Shown here piece after piece: positions 14,701 through 29,700 of a DNA stretch of 64,000 bases (positions are counted from its first letter, which is position 1; each line of letters opens with the position of its first letter). The DNA is taken from contig JAVSML010024016.1 of assembly GCA_038503035.1 (NCBI GenBank), forward strand, positions 1,100,558 through 1,164,557, given 5' to 3'. Below the pieces are notes generated by a model. That model was not told the DNA's origin and searched no databases. It worked only from the letters and a program-made list of their open reading frames with translations. The position numbers and the translations under genes were made by a program. The DNA comes from Crocodylus rhombifer. Taxonomy: Eukaryota > Chordata > Crocodylia > Crocodylidae.

Positions 14701-17700
14701 ATCTGTACTAGGTTTAGATGGAATATCTGTGAAACATTCCTGTACAAGCATCTTAGCTAACATCCTGTAACCCAAGGGTGGGCAAAATACAGCCCGCAGA
14801 CTGTATACAGCCCACAGGTGCCTCCACAGCATCCTGCATGGGGTCAAGCCCCATCTGCTCTTGCCTGGGGCAGCCTGCACCATGCTCATGCCTGCACCCA
14901 CCCTGCACCTGCCCACAGCACTGCCCCAGGCCTGGTTAGCGTGCACAACTTCCTAGCAGGGCTGCCACTGCTGATGCTGCCACCCAGGTACTCCTCGGAG
15001 CCACCCCCACCTCCAGCAGCTCCTCTTCCTCCTGCCCCTGCTGTGCCACTCTGGGCAGCAGGTAGCATGGGGATGTGACGCTGGCTGTAGGGGTGCATGC
15101 CAGGCACCACATGCCTAGCTGGCAGGGGAGGAAACTTTAGCAGGGCAGCTCCTGCCCCAGAATGCATTCCAGCTCCGACTCCCAGTCACCTTTCACCCAC
15201 TCCACCTGCCCAGCATGATGAACCCACAGTCAACCGAGTGAGAAGGCAGTCCTGCCAGGAAGCTATGCAGAGCCAGAGCCAGGCTGATCACACCTGCATT
15301 GCCTGGGTGAGCTCTGCTGCATGTGTCCCCACCCAACGTCCAGGACCTACCACTCGAGCAGTCCCCGCCCTCCATACCCACTGCACATCCACCCTCCAAA
15401 CCCCACGCTGCCCCCCCCCACACCGTCCTCCATGCCCCCACCCATACCCTCCCTCCACACAATATACAAGTAGATATATTGAAGGTGTATTGATATATCG
15501 GTCTGATATCAGATCAGTACCAATATAAAGAAAACTGGTGGATCGGATATCAGCCCAACGGGGCCGATAAATGCCTGTGTTGGGCACTGCTGCAGTGCAG
15601 CAGTCAGGCAGCAAGGAGCAGAGCCCGGCAGCTTGGAAAGCTGCTCCCAGCTGGTAAGTCCGGTGTAATGGAAGGGGAAGGGGGAAGGAAGGGCAGACTA
15701 ACAACCCCTGTGGGGAGGGAGGGGACAGGGGCAGAGCTGCAACTCGTGGTGGGGAGAGGTGGCTTCACTGCTGCCTGCATCACAGGAGGGCGTGGGGGGG
15801 CGGAAATCTGCTCCCTTAATGTATGCGGGGTGAGGAGGGCTACAGCCAAGGCTGCACGTGGCTCCTCTCAGCAGGGTCTGAGCTCAAAGCAGGCACCGGT
15901 GGCACTGGGATGGCTGCATCCATCCCGAATTTTACCACTGCTTCATGCCCAGCATAGCCCTGGCTCTGTGCCCCTCCTCCACCCATGCACCAGGAAGAGG
16001 CGGGCTGAGCCAGGTAGCTGGCAACAGTGATGTGGGAGCGAAGCAGCAGCGAAACCTGGCGTGGATGCAGCATCCCACACTAAGCCCAGCTTCGGTGAGA
16101 AGAGTCCCGCACAGCTGAGGGTGCAGCCCACCCCACCCCACCCCACGCAGATCCGGGTGGCACATACTTCCCCCTTCCCCCCCGTCGTGCCCTCCCAGGA
16201 TGCAGGCAACCGCAGGTGCCACTTCCCACCACAGTGAGCCACAACTCCACCCTCCCCCCCCACCTGGGCAGCATCTGCCCTGTGACCTCCCTCACCACAG
16301 GTAACGTTGATCTGCATCCCCCACAACCCTTCCTTCCCCCCTCCCCTTCCACCACACTGGACTTATCAGCTGGAGGCAACCGTATCAGAAATTGGATCAA
16401 TATCGGCCGATACGCCTCCTTACACATCAGCAATTGGTATTGGCCCCAAAAATTGCTATCAGTGCACCACTATAGAAAAGAGTTAGAATTTATTTTGAGC
16501 TGTAATGCAGTTGCTTCCACATACACTACTCCAAAAACGTCAATCAGGGCAAAAGTTATTTTCTAAAATAAAATTAAATGTTACACTAGATCAGGGGTTA
16601 GCAACCCCCGGCACTTGTGCTGAGCATGGCACGCAAGGCCATTTTGCTCGACACGCCATCACCAGTCCCAGCTTTGGGTAACTGCTGCCAATTAGAGCGC
16701 CAAGGCTACTCCCAGCAGGCAGCTGGGAAGCTGCAAGCGTTGCTGCAAGCAGCTCAGGCTCTGTGATTAGAAGCAGCAACCCAGAGCCAGTGCTGGCTGC
16801 AGCGGGCAGGCTGCAAACAGCTATGCCGGGCTCCAGCATCAGCTCTGTACTGGCACGTGCATGCGCACCTCAGAGCAGGCAGCAGGAGGGTTGTGCTGCC
16901 TTAGGGCCAGGCCGCTTCAAGGTGCACATAGAGTCACCGTCAGCATGGAGCTGATGCTAGAGCTGTGGAGCCCGGCACAGCTGTTTGCAACGTGCCCGCT
17001 GCTTGCTGCAGCTGCCCAGAGCCCAGGCTGGCTACAAATAGTTGTGCTGGGCTCCAGAGCTCCACCATCAGCTCTGTGCCAGGAGTGGGTTGTGCTGCCT
17101 CAGGTCCCCCACACCGTCTGCACCAAGGCACATGTTTGCAACCTCCTGGCTGCAGCCAGCCTCAGCTCCGGGTAGCTCCTGCCAACTACGGAGCCCAGGC
17201 TGCTTGCAGCTGAACCTACCTCATTCCCACTCCCTCCAAGCCCAGCGCCGGCCCTTCTGGGATGAGGCTGGCGCTGCCCCTTGCCAGGAGCGCTGCACCT
17301 TTGCGGGCTCAGCTGCATGGAGTGGGTGGGTAGTTGGGCTGATGGGCAGGCTCTTGGCTGGGGCCTTGGCTGGCTGCACTGCAGCCCGGGGGCTGGCTCC
17401 CCAGGGAAGCACAGGGGCTCCAGCAGGCCCAGCACTTGTTGGGTCAGACTTTGCCTGGTGACCTAGCAGCCCAGCTCTGTGCATCCATGCCTCTGGTTCT
17501 GTGTGCACATGCGTCTGGTTCTGGATGTGCGTGTATGTCTGTTCTGGTTCTCTGTGTTTGTGCACATGTGGCTCTGTGTGTGAAGTTCTCTGTATGTATG
17601 TGTATGTGCCAGGTTCTCTCTCTGCTCTCCTCTCTGTCTTGTTTCTCTTTTTTTCCCTCTCACTGCAACATGCCTAATATAAAAAGTACACAATAAAGGC

Positions 17701-20700
17701 AACATTTATGATTATTAAATATACTAATATGCAATGTGTCCTGCCATGTACTGCCCCCACTCCCCCAACTTTGTTTTTCTAGCATGCCAGTACTCCAGCA
17801 CCTTGCAAGGTAGACACTGTTTTGGCACTCCGGTCAAAAAACGTTACCTACCTCCACACTAGATATTTGATTTTTAATATATGATGCCTTCTGAAAGATT
17901 GTGTGCGTGTGTGAGATCCCTGACAGCTCTCTAAAACTTAGTAAGTGGCCCATCAGCTGAAATAACTGCCCACTGTCGCTGTAACCCACCAGCCAAGGAC
18001 CTTAGCGTTCAAATTGTCTGTTGATCATAAACCTGGCCAAACTTTTGTCACTAAAATTGAGCCTGTTCTGTCTGTTAACAACAAGGTCTTCAGAAGACAT
18101 GCACAGTCTGCAGCAGCAGCCCAGATAACATCCTGACACAGTGTGTACACAGACCACCAAACTGAGGGAGTTCAACACCCGTTTCTGAGCAACATCTCAA
18201 TACACCCATAATACACACAGGACACAGAACCGGATACAGCTGAAGCCATTTCAAAATGGGAATACTCTGAAAGGGCAGCAGCTGTTAGGTTCTAATTCTT
18301 ATTCACAAATGTTAGGGGCTGCAAGGGACCTCACGAGATCATCAAGTCCAGCGCCTCTGCACTTGAGCAAGACAGACTGCTGAAGTCAGATGACCCAGCA
18401 AGGTGCGCATCAAGTCGTTTTGTTAAAGATCTCCAGGGTAGGTGATTGTACCACCTCTGGGGGGGGATTCTGTTCCCTGACCCTTGGCACTCAAATTGTA
18501 AAAAAATTTCTCCTTATGTCCAATCTGAAATGATCTTCAGGCAATTTGAGTCTATTGTTTCTTGTCTTCCCCTGGGGTGCCTTGGTGAACAGATCCTCCC
18601 CCAAGCCTTGACATGCACCCCTTATATATAGGCTGCCACCAAGTCCCCTCCAAGTCGTCTTTTCCCTAGGCTGAACAGACCCACGTCTCAGCCTCTCATC
18701 GTATGACCTGCTCTTCTCCAGACCTCTAACCATGTACATGGCCCTCCTTTGGACTCTCTCAAGCTTCTCCACATCCTTCCTGAAGTCCGGTGCCCAGAAC
18801 TAGACACAGTACTTCAGCTGCTGTCTCACCAAGGCCAAGCAGAGCAGGAGGATGACATCCTTAGTCTTGCCTGAGATGCATCAGTAAATGCATGCCAGTG
18901 TTTGATTCGCTCTGCCAGCTACACCATTGCATTAGTGGCTCATGTTCATTGTGGTCTATCATGACCCCCAGGTCTCTTTCAGTTGCGATGCTGGCAAGTG
19001 TAGCAACACCAAGTCTGTGTGTTGCAGATTATTTCTCCCCAGATGGAACAGTTTACTTTTCTCCGCGTTAAACATCATCAGGTTTTGATCCACCCACCTT
19101 GCAAGCCTGTCCAGGTCAGCCTGTATCCCCAGCCTGTCCTCAAGCATGACCACACTCTCCCATAATTTGAAGTCATCCGCAAACTTTGCCAGTACGCATT
19201 TATCACCCAAATCAGAATCACTGATGAACACGCTGAAAAGCACTGGTCTGAGTACTGAACCCTGAGGACTGCCACTGGTCACCTTCCTCCATGCTGACTC
19301 AAGACCTAGAAAGTATTTATGGACAGAACTAGCTCAGAGCAAGCTGCCTAGCCACCAGACCAGGAAGTAGTCGAGGACACATTTTCCCAGTTTTACCATG
19401 AGGACACTGTGGGAGACTAAGTCAAAGGCCTTTCTGAAATCCAAGTATATGACATCAACCTCATTTCCCCTATCCAGGTGGCGAGTTACTTGATTGTAGA
19501 AGGAAATGAGGCTGGTCAGGTATGACCTGCCTGCAACAAAACCATGTTGGCTATCTTATGCGTGAACAAGCCAGAAGCAATACAAACGTAGCAAAACTGC
19601 TTCATTTTCAATATTGCACGAGGCAGTTTTAAACCTAGAATGGTTCTACTTTATATATTTGTACCATTGCTAGCTGATCCGCACTTAGCGATTAGAATGT
19701 AGCAGCTGCTACCCTTTCAAAACTGCTCCAAATTTGTGCTTGTTCATACACACATCTCCAACTCCCTTTGCTGGTGTTTACCCTCTTCTTTGGGTATTCT
19801 GCACTGACCACCACAGGAAACAGTATAATAAGATGGTGCTCAGCTTTTGGCCCACAAGCCAAATCCAGCCCGTGGGGCTGTGTCATTCAGCCTGTGGGGT
19901 TCCATACAGGTCTGGAAATTTGGTGGTGGGTGGACAGTGGCAGAGTTAACTGCTTTGGCTTTAGCCCCTCTTCCAGAGCCATGCTAATTAATTCTGCTTT
20001 CACTCTTCTATCACCAGATTTCCAAATCATGCCAGCCTGTGGGGAGCAGAAGATTGAGTACCACTGGACTAATGCTTTCCCTTTGTTAAGAAAACATTGT
20101 GTTTACATTTACTAGGTGCAACTTCTACCTGCTTTTCTATAAATTTAACTACTGCAGGAGTGTCAAACATATGGCCTGCAAGCTGGATCCAGAAGGGCTA
20201 CTAGCAGACAACCAGAAATTACATGTCCCTCAGCCTCACTACTACCCTTGTTGCAACCCCAGAGCTCAACTGTTGTCATACCCCTGTCCCTGAACCCACT
20301 GATGCCCCTGGGCCCCTCATCACCTCCACTGTGGTAGTCATGGCAGCTGTCCCCATTCCCTGAGCTGGATCCAACCTGCGAGGAGTACTGCAGTCCAGAT
20401 CCAGCCCAGGGCCCCAAGCAAGTTAGACACCCCTGGCCTACCCCACGGAAAAATCTGCATCTAAAATTTATAGCCCTCTACCTTTCCAACATACTATTTA
20501 ACACACTGGTTTGATTTACTCATCACTTAACTCACAGACTTGCATCCCACCATGCCGCTGACAATTCCTGCCTGCTGCTAGTGACACAGCCTTCACAACA
20601 GAAATAAGGCACAGGGCTCTCAAGACAGGCGTGCACCTCTTTCCTTTCACCACCTAGACACAGAAAGCAAGGAGAGGAGCAGATCTGGAGCTCATTAGAT

Positions 20701-23700
20701 AGCTTCACCTTACAATCACAGTTCTGCCAAGCTGTTACAAACTAACCCTTCCAACATTCAATCCAGCTACACAAAAAGATAATGCAAATGATGTGGTGCA
20801 ACTCCAGGGAGCAGACTTCAAATTGTGCTGGCATGCATCTTAACTCAGTGTTTTCAGAAATTTAGGTTTTGTTGACTTAAATGGTCTGGAAGGGCACAGA
20901 ATATGGACAATCTTAACTCTATGCTGGCAACGCGTCTGTCAGTAAAAAAGCAGTTCCTTTTGTAAATGTAATTTCAACAATCTAGGTCAGTGAGCAAAGG
21001 GAACTGATTTGCTTGCTTCAGCAAAGCTATTCTGTAAAATAAAAAAAAAAATTCCTTTAAATGACATTTTAAAAGGTTTCTAACAGTTTACCAGTTCTAG
21101 ACAGCACCTTACCCACTCTGGGTGCCACCAGAAATAAAGTCTAAATATAAATGTGTGCTATAACCAAGTGGATTGTTTTATTTACAAATTCTATTCACTC
21201 TCAAAGCATAAAGAGACATTTAGATATTATAAAGGTATACCAAAAGATTAACAAGTTTTTTGACAGGCATTCCTTATAATCAAACACAAGCATTTAAGGT
21301 CTGCAAAGCTACATTTCACATAGGTAGATTACATACCTAACAATTTTAAATAAAAGTTTGCTGAGATTTCAAGGTTATTATATGTTTATATTTGAGCCTT
21401 AATTTTTGCTAAGCACACTGAAGTCTCAAAGCAGAGTGGGACACAATATGTGAGCTTCAATATTAAACCCACTGGGATGCCACGAGAACCTTTTAATGGT
21501 GTTGCACAAGAGCAGACCCGGGGATGTGGCAACACTGTCACATCCCACTTTGGCTGTGCGCAGCATGAGCAGCAAGGGTGTGCGAAATGGGCTGTATTTG
21601 ATTCAGATTTGGATTCGGCCCAATTCGAATTAATTGACTCGGATCACTGTCCCTGATTCGATTCAGCTGAATCTGAAGATTTGATGCTGATTCAGAGAAT
21701 CAGTGATTTGGCCATAGACACAGCTTTAAATGTTTTTTCTACATACCCCAAGGTATCAGGTGTGGCTCATAAGTGCTGTGCTGCTGGGGTGAATGGAGCA
21801 TCCCACAGGAGTGCAAGGGGGCCTCCCCACATACTCAGCAGCGAACCCAGAAGCGAACCTGAAGTACTTCCGGTCCACCGCCGAGCACGCAGGGGGGCCC
21901 CTCCCCACTACTCCCCCCCCAGCAACTGGCCACAGGGGGACCCTGGGTGCCCCCCCAGACACAAAAGGCAGCAGTCAGTGAGCCAGGAGGCCCCCCCAGC
22001 ACTCTCCCCAGTAGACCCAGAAGTGGACCAGAAGCACTTCTGGGTCTGCTGCCAAGCGTGCTAGGGAGCTCCCCGCACTCCTGAGAGACACTCTATCCAC
22101 CCCAGCATCACAGCATTCACAAGCTTTGAGGTATGTAGAAAAGAACATTTAAAGCTGTGTCTATATCCAAATTGCCAAATCTTTCTGAATCGATTCAGAG
22201 GGTCTCCAATTCGATTCGGAGAGAGTAAAGGGTCTCCTGATTCAATTCAGGATTTGGAGATATGGCTGCCAAATAGGGCTGAATCTCTGACAAATCGAAT
22301 CAGTGACCGAAGCATTGTACAGCCCTAAGGAATAGTGACCTTACCGGTGTGTCAGCACAGCTGCTGCCAGCACTTCACATGTGCCGTGAACTGGATTCAT
22401 CAGATGGCTGGCATGAGGTTTGGCTGGAGTCCCTGCTTTCACCTTCTAGGCTCTGGAGATGCATGAATACCACTACTGTTCATGGCTTCCCTTCATTCCC
22501 CTCCCACCTGCCGCCACTGAATTCAGCAGCAGGGGAAAAGGGGACGAGCAGCAATAGTAGGGCTCAGCCCCTTGGCTCAAGCTGCATGCAAGCAAGGTCT
22601 GAGCACTACCATCACTTGTCCCTGCTTTTCCCTAGTACTAAACATGTGGGGGATAGGGGCAGCAAACAGCTAAACGTGGGGGGTAGGGGCAGCAAACAGC
22701 TGACCTGTGGTCCTGGCTCCAGCCAGAGTCTGTGCTAATCAACTGGTCAGCTCAGGGCTTGGAGCTAAACAGGAACCAGGCTGACATGCTGACAAGCTCA
22801 GAGTACACTGGCATCCAGGACTGCAGTGAAGGGGGTCTAACAGCCTCCTCACCACAATCTTGGATCCATCCACAGTGCCTCACAATATTAGCACTGTTAG
22901 GTATCTAAACACCTATACAATTCACAAAATAGATACAGGTTTCAGACAGAAATCCATAGCATCAAAAACATATGGTCTTTGCATGCATTTAATAAAAAAA
23001 AAAAAGTGTTCTATTATTTTTCTGTAATCAAAAATTAAATTTATTTTCTGAAAATGGGTTGCTAGTCAATTCTAAAAAGTTACGTATGCCTTGAGTCTAA
23101 AAAAGGTTGAGAACCACTGACTTGGGTACTTCATATAAAATTTTGTCCCAGTGAGCTTTCACTCTAAATTTTAAATGCCACACTGAGCAAAGGTGACAAA
23201 CAACAGGGAGGGGATGAGCAAGAAAAGACAAAGATTACAGTACTGCAAGCTCTATTCAGATTCAGGCATACACATCTTAGTTTTGTAATATTTTTGTATA
23301 CAAAAGACAAATTCCAAAACACGTTTGTTTTTTTTTAAACTTACAGGTTTCCCCATTGGTTTCCCTTAATTTAACAGTCGAATTTCTATTCTGCTGGTTA
23401 TATCACACTTTCCATTCATCTGCACTGCAGACTACTTTGGCAAGGAGGGAAGTAATTTATCCAGTTTACTGAAAAGTCTACCCAAAAAAAGCATACAAGT
23501 ATATTTTACAACCATGCCCAATACCATGCAATTGGCATGGTTTGATAATTTATTTTACATCCTACAGAATGCAGTGTAAAACACTGAAAGGTTTAGAAAA
23601 CTGTGCAATACCAGACAAAAAACACACCCACACCTTTTCTCAGGAGACAAGCTCTACTGTTCTGACATGTGTTTGATATGACATCAATGCACTTTAGGAC

Positions 23701-26700
23701 AACCACAGGGATGGAAGTAAGGAAATGCAAAAAGTTGCTCTTTAGGAAAAAAAAAAGTATCTTAAGATGAATTGAAACGTAATGGGCTAAATGGTGATGC
23801 TTGTACTGTCCATATGTGTATATGTATGTACGTGTGTGTGCATGTATCTCTGTATGTGTGTGTCTTCTAATTAAATATAATCAGATGTCAAGCACACAGA
23901 ATCTGTTTCTGTTAAGTGTGTAAATTAAGATGGCACTCCTGTGATGGTGAAAATAGCCTAGGGAAATTATTTGTTTCCGTCTTGGGCAGGATGAGACAGT
24001 GAACCACTGAACCTAGGGACAAGCCTTAGTCAGAACCTCAGTGTTTCATTTTCAGTCTCAAATAAGGCGCATCTGAACCTAGCACCCTTTCCTGCCTAGG
24101 CAGGGGGTCAGACTCAGTGATCTCCTGAGGTCCCTTCTGACCCCAGCATCTATGAATCTATATGCCTTTACAGAAAAATAAAAACACAGATTACAAGTTA
24201 CTTTTATATTTATTTTACTAACATACAAACAAAAAAACTGTAAACAGTGGCCAAGATTTAAAAAAAAATACCCAGAACTAGTAGATCGTTAGATCTAGTA
24301 TATCAGAACAGCAAAGATCTTTACTAGGAGTACTTGACTAAGATACCTCACTTTATGCGGGTTCTGTATGTGCGAATTCGCTCTTACCCAATGATCCTTT
24401 TTATACCAAAAACTCTTTACATGCGAGGTCAATTCACCCTTATGCAATCAGTGTGGTGGAAGCCCACAGTCAGCTGCTCTGTGCAGTGCATTGTGGGAGT
24501 GACACACCAAAATATAGTCTCCTGTATGGATTTGTGCTCCTCGCTCGTTGCCTGCAACACGTGTTTCTGTAGCTGCCATCCCCATTATGGCTTCCAAACA
24601 TCCCATTAGCTTATCTCCTACCCCTCTCTGCTGTTGGCGAGTACCAAAATTGTCTTATAAAAGTGGTAGAAATGGGTCTGGGGGGTCACTACAGTCAAAG
24701 TTTTGGAACGTATCCCGATTTGTTATATTGTAAAAACTGGGTTCCCTTTATGTGAATTTGAGATATGCACCGTTTTCCAGGAACGCATGTACAGCATAAA
24801 GCAAGGGAAACCTGTAGTTCTAAGCTGTAGTAGTCCTCTGAGCACAAAAATAACTATATATTTGCAAAACTATACTTTTTTTTTTTTAGAATGAAATCAC
24901 AAACCAGCCATTTGAAATGAAACAAGCTAGACTGACAAAAATACTGTTTTCTCTGAATCAAGGTAATTTCTTGTTCAAGTTTTTTTAAAGACTTAAGAAA
25001 CCCTTACAAACAAGTATAACTAAGACAGCAACAACTGAAAGATGTTGAATGTTCTATTCATCCTGGCATAGGATTAATTCCAAAATGACTGTAATTTAAA
25101 ATATTATTATACATATTCCACTTTACTCATTTTAGCAATATTATCAACATGCACTTATCTAATTGATGTTTGCAAACTGACTTTGCCATAAAGTACAGTG
25201 GGGGCAGTTAAATGAAAGCAAAGATTCCCAGGACACAGACTAAGATATTAAAACCTCTCCTCTCCAGACTCCGTTGCCTCTCTCCCTATTCAACAGGGAA
25301 AGGAACCATAACACACAACCCTCTATCAACAATAAGATCCAAACTGCATCCAGGTATTTAAAACAAGACAGTAAAACTTCTGTTATCCTGGAAGGCAGCT
25401 TTGATTTCAACTATCCAAACCTGCAACTTCCTTCTCAACTTCAGACAGCATTTAGAATGCCAATATTTATTGGTAAAAATAGTTGCAGTACAATGAAAAC
25501 AGATTTGGGAGCAGCAAAAAAACAAGTTTAACAACAGAATAAATAGCCCAAAGAATGCTTCACCAACAGAACACTTTGAGTGTCAGCAATGCTGAACAAC
25601 TTAAGTTTAACTTCCCACAAAAGTCATGGGATGTTGCTTATTGAACACCTTCAATCAATATTTAGCTTTCCTGTTAAATTGTAAAACTGAAGACTTTTCA
25701 GCATTAGGAATCACATAAGGATATGATCCGTTCCCAATTCTAGAACTAAAGGGGGGAAAAATAAACAGTTGCAGATCCAAATGAAGAACAATCCACTGTG
25801 GCTCCCACAGGGCTCCCCCTGACAGTTCACCACTGGGCAGGCTATCAAGCAATCAGTCCTCTTGGAGGAAGGAGAACAGAACATTGTAGGAATTGGTGGG
25901 AGGGTTCCTCAGGAGTATTCAACTGTTCAAGCTTTCCTGAGACAGGAGAGACCTTCCTTGATGGAAGTACTCTCATTATTTACTGCAAGAGTCTGCTCTC
26001 TGATCTTTTCTGGAAAAGCCTGTCCACAATCACAACAGAAAACATAATTTGTGGTGGCTATTATGCCTGGCTTGCACAGAAGAACAGATTAATATACTCA
26101 AATGCTATGTATTAACACACACGGTAAGTATCAACTGTTAAAATTATTTTGCAAACAAAGTTAGCAGAAGTTACTTGTTACCTTACTAACATGCATTCTT
26201 AGATGCTTTGAAGATAGCTGAATAGAAGTTTGTTGGATATTAACATTTAACTTTATCTTAATACTCAAAATTCCAAGGATTCCTTCAAAACTTACTCTTC
26301 CTTAATGTAATAAAAATACTACATACAGCACAATTCAATTAGTAAAATGGTAACTGCCCAAAAACTGAAATTGAAGTCATTAGCAAAATGCTGCATACTA
26401 TTTTTCTTGTGAAATACAGCTAAGCAAGTACATTTTATTTTAAAAGTCTAAATTAAGCATGATCTAATAAAAACAGCTATAGTTCAAATAGGAATAAAAA
26501 ACTATATCAAAAATAGGAATGCAGATATGGTGCTTAGAATTATAAAACCAACTGACAAAATAAAAAAATAAACAAGGAATGATAGTGCTGAAAAGTGAGA
26601 AGAGGTACTATATACTTACTTGGTGTGAAAGCAAATCTGTGCTTACATAATTCACAGTATTCTTTTCTGCTGTGTTTAAGCCACTGAACTAAGCTGCAAT

Positions 26701-29700
26701 GAAGAAAAACATTAACACAGGACTAAATGCGCCTATATTGCAAACATTTAGATAACTAGACATTTAATTTCTTGCCACTTGCTGAAAGTCTAAATTTAAC
26801 TGCAATTAAAGCTATCTAATACATTAACCTTGTTAATAAAAATAGGAAGAGTCATTATTCAAATGAAATAAATATTCTCAAAAGGAAAAAGGAGAGCAGC
26901 CTATCAATAACTAACTTTTGAAACAGAGCATTTGTACTGTACATAGCACATCCACCTGGTGTATATAACAATGTCTATAAGATCTGAGTTCTTAACAAGA
27001 ATAGTGACCACACAATCTCTCTCTAGTAATGTGGACTTGTGCAAACAATCCTCATAAATAGACAGAGAAGATGCTATGCAGGCATATCTAAGACTGATCT
27101 TTTTTTTTTGTTGCTGTGACAGTAATCAACTCCCTAATTACAAATGATCACAATGCATTTATAGTACAGACAGACTTAAAGAGTTTTCTATTCAGTATTA
27201 TAACCAATATTTTTGTGATTAACCATTCAACTTTAACACTGCATTATTATAAAGATTTTTTAAATCTTTATAAAATACTGTATTTCCTATTCAGAGGGTG
27301 GCACTAAAACTTTACTCCTATTCATAGACATTTTTTGAGCTGTAATAGATAAGAGTGCGAGTTCAAACTGCTAATTTTCTTCCTGTAGTTTACAGTTTGG
27401 ATAAAACAACCAGCCAAGTACAATTTTAGTTTTATGCACATATGTCTATCCAAAGTACATGTATTCATGCTTGCATACTCCTCATGCTTTAATCAATGGG
27501 ACACAACTTACTGAGCTAACCTACAAGAACCATCTTAAAATATTGTTTAAACATACTTCCTCTGAAAACTGACTGCTTCTCAAATACAATTTTTTCTGGA
27601 GATTTAGAAGCGTCTCAGAGTGATATTACAGATTACAATTAGTTCATGTTAAGAGCACTTAAAACTTAATGAACATTAATGTGTGATCATCCAACTAGTG
27701 CTAAACACCCTTTAGGCATCTTGAAGTTATGCCACTTTGGGCAAGGATTCTCTCTGAGCTGGACTACCTAGCTTGAGTTAATTTCTGGCTGCTCACTTGA
27801 GATAAAACCACCCATCTGCAGTCTTCCACTGTCCCAGGAGGCACTGGTCCTAGGTGGACTGGCTATCATTCAGAACACTACAGCCCTAAACTGACAATGA
27901 GAACAGCTGAGCAACGGGTGGGCAGGGATGGAGTAAGGAGGGAGGGGGTGGGGGGAAGGGGCAAAGGAAGGCAAGGGAGTGGGGAAGAGGGGAAAAGGGA
28001 GGGAGCTTCTGTCTTTCTCCTTCCCAAATTACCCCCTGACTTCCAAATTGCTCCTCCACCCCCAGATCTCTCCCCTGTCACTTCAATTGTTCCCTCTGCT
28101 CCCAGATCACTGCCCTGCTGCCCCAATCAGCCCAACTAGTGAAACTGGACGAGGTACCTTCCTGCCTGCNNNNNNNNNNNNNNNNNNNNNNNNNNNNNNN
28201 NNNNNNNNNNNNNNNNNNNNNNNNNNNNNNNNNNNNNNNNNNNNNNNNNNNNNNNNNNNNNNNNNNNNNNNNNNNNNNNNNNNNNNNNNNNNNNNNNNNN
28301 NNNNNNNNNNNNNNNNNNNNNNNNNNNNNNNNNNNNNNNNNNNNNNNNNNNNNNNNNNNNNNNNNNNNNNNNNNNNNNNNNNNNNNNNNNNNNNNNNNNN
28401 NNNNNNNNNNNNNNNNNNNNNNNNNNNNNNNNNNNNNNNNNNNNNNNNNNNNNNNNNNNNNNNNNNNNNNNNNNNNNNNNNNNNNNNNNNNNNNNNNNNN
28501 NNNNNNNNNNNNNNNNNNNNNNNNNNNNNNNNNNNNNNNNNNNNNNNNNNNNNNNNNNNNNNNNNNNNNTCAAGGCCCTTGCAGTGAGGAAGGGAGTGGG
28601 ACTAGAGCTGGGGCTGTGAAAGAGGCAGGGGCAGGTGCTGCCTAGCTGGGGTGGGGCACAGGATGGAGCTGTACCTCATCTAGGGAGCATGGGGAGGGGC
28701 GGCTCCTGCCACTATGTACCCCAAGAGGGCATGCGGGGTGTGTGCCCCTGGATCTGCGCACAGGGTGGGCTGGGGCTCCACTGGGCTCTTCCCAACAGGG
28801 GGTCTGGGCCCAGGCTGCACTTGGGGCATGCAGCAGCAGTACTGAAACTGGGGGGGTTATAGCAAAAATTTGGGAGGGGAAGCTGAAGCACCCCCCTCCT
28901 ACCTTTCCAGCACCGTCCACCCTGAGTGTACCCTGGCCCAACCCCCCACCAGGAAGAGCCAGACGCAACTCTGGCCCCAGGCTGCAGTGTCAGCCCACCC
29001 TACCCCACACACATATCTTGGGGCATTTACCCCCCATGCCCTCCCAGGGTATGTACAGTAGTAGGAGCTGCCACCACCTCTTCACATGGCTCCATTCCAT
29101 GCCCCACCCGGGCAGCACCTGCCCCATCCCAGCCTCACTCACTCCTTCACCACAAGGACTTGATCTGCACCTACCTGGCTTCCCTTCCCTCTCCCCTTGC
29201 CCTTTCCCTCACCAAGACTTACTAGCCAGACCCAGCTGCTCTCCACACTGCCAGGGTGCACTCCTGGCTGCCTGCATGCTGCGCTGCAGCTGTGCACATG
29301 CATGTGGCATTTATTGGCCACGTTATCAGACAAAAAAAAGCTGATTGCCAATACTCTCAATTTTCCTCATATCAGTGCCAATCTGATATGGAACCGATGA
29401 ATCAGTGCACCTCTAGAGCAGACTTGCAGCCCCTAGCCATTCCTCTGATTCCCAGCCTTCTAGCAGCAAGTCTGAGCAGAGCACATTAGAGAGTATTAAC
29501 GCTGAATGTATGACTGATCACTAACACTAATTAACTGTAACACAAAGTAATATTCCCTAGAATTACCATTTACTAACTCTAACATGTAATTTCACTCTCA
29601 AAAAACGTGTTAAAATATTTGTGTTTAAATAAAAATATAAGAACTTACCATTCTTGATGAATAAATTTAATACTGCCAGTACACACACATGGATGATAGA

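Larger units (their letters stand above)
14773..17978. mobile_element. hAT copy enlarged by nested insertions
   Basis: Left end CAAGGGTGGGCAAAATACAG; right end TGAAATAACTGCCCACTGTCG. The 8-bp flanks CTGTAACC (14765-14772) and CTGTAACC (17979-17986) are identical. The 3.2-kb interior contains two further elements (15480-16472 and 16592-17856), which explains its length compared with the 347-bp relative at 14325. Confidence 0.75.
8778..26619 (-). other. MARCHF6 intron 3
   Basis: A 17.8-kb intron. The parts 8778-10600, 12675-14324, 18000-18290 and 20440-21560, and most of 23120-26619, look like ordinary AT-rich sequence. The remainder is the cluster of DNA transposons and CR1 pieces listed separately. 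A roughly 20-bp direct duplication (AGAAATTC..CTTAGGCTCC) lies near 9410-9452. No host exon was seen. Confidence 0.7.
26694..29648 (-). other. MARCHF6 intron 2
   Basis: AT-rich unique sequence from 26694 to about 27880, then GC-rich repeat sequence interrupted by the 400-base gap, ending in a transposon right end at 29415. No exon was seen. Confidence 0.6.

Noticed and set aside
27979..28645. Open frames across 28170-28569
   Set aside because: Most of their length is N.
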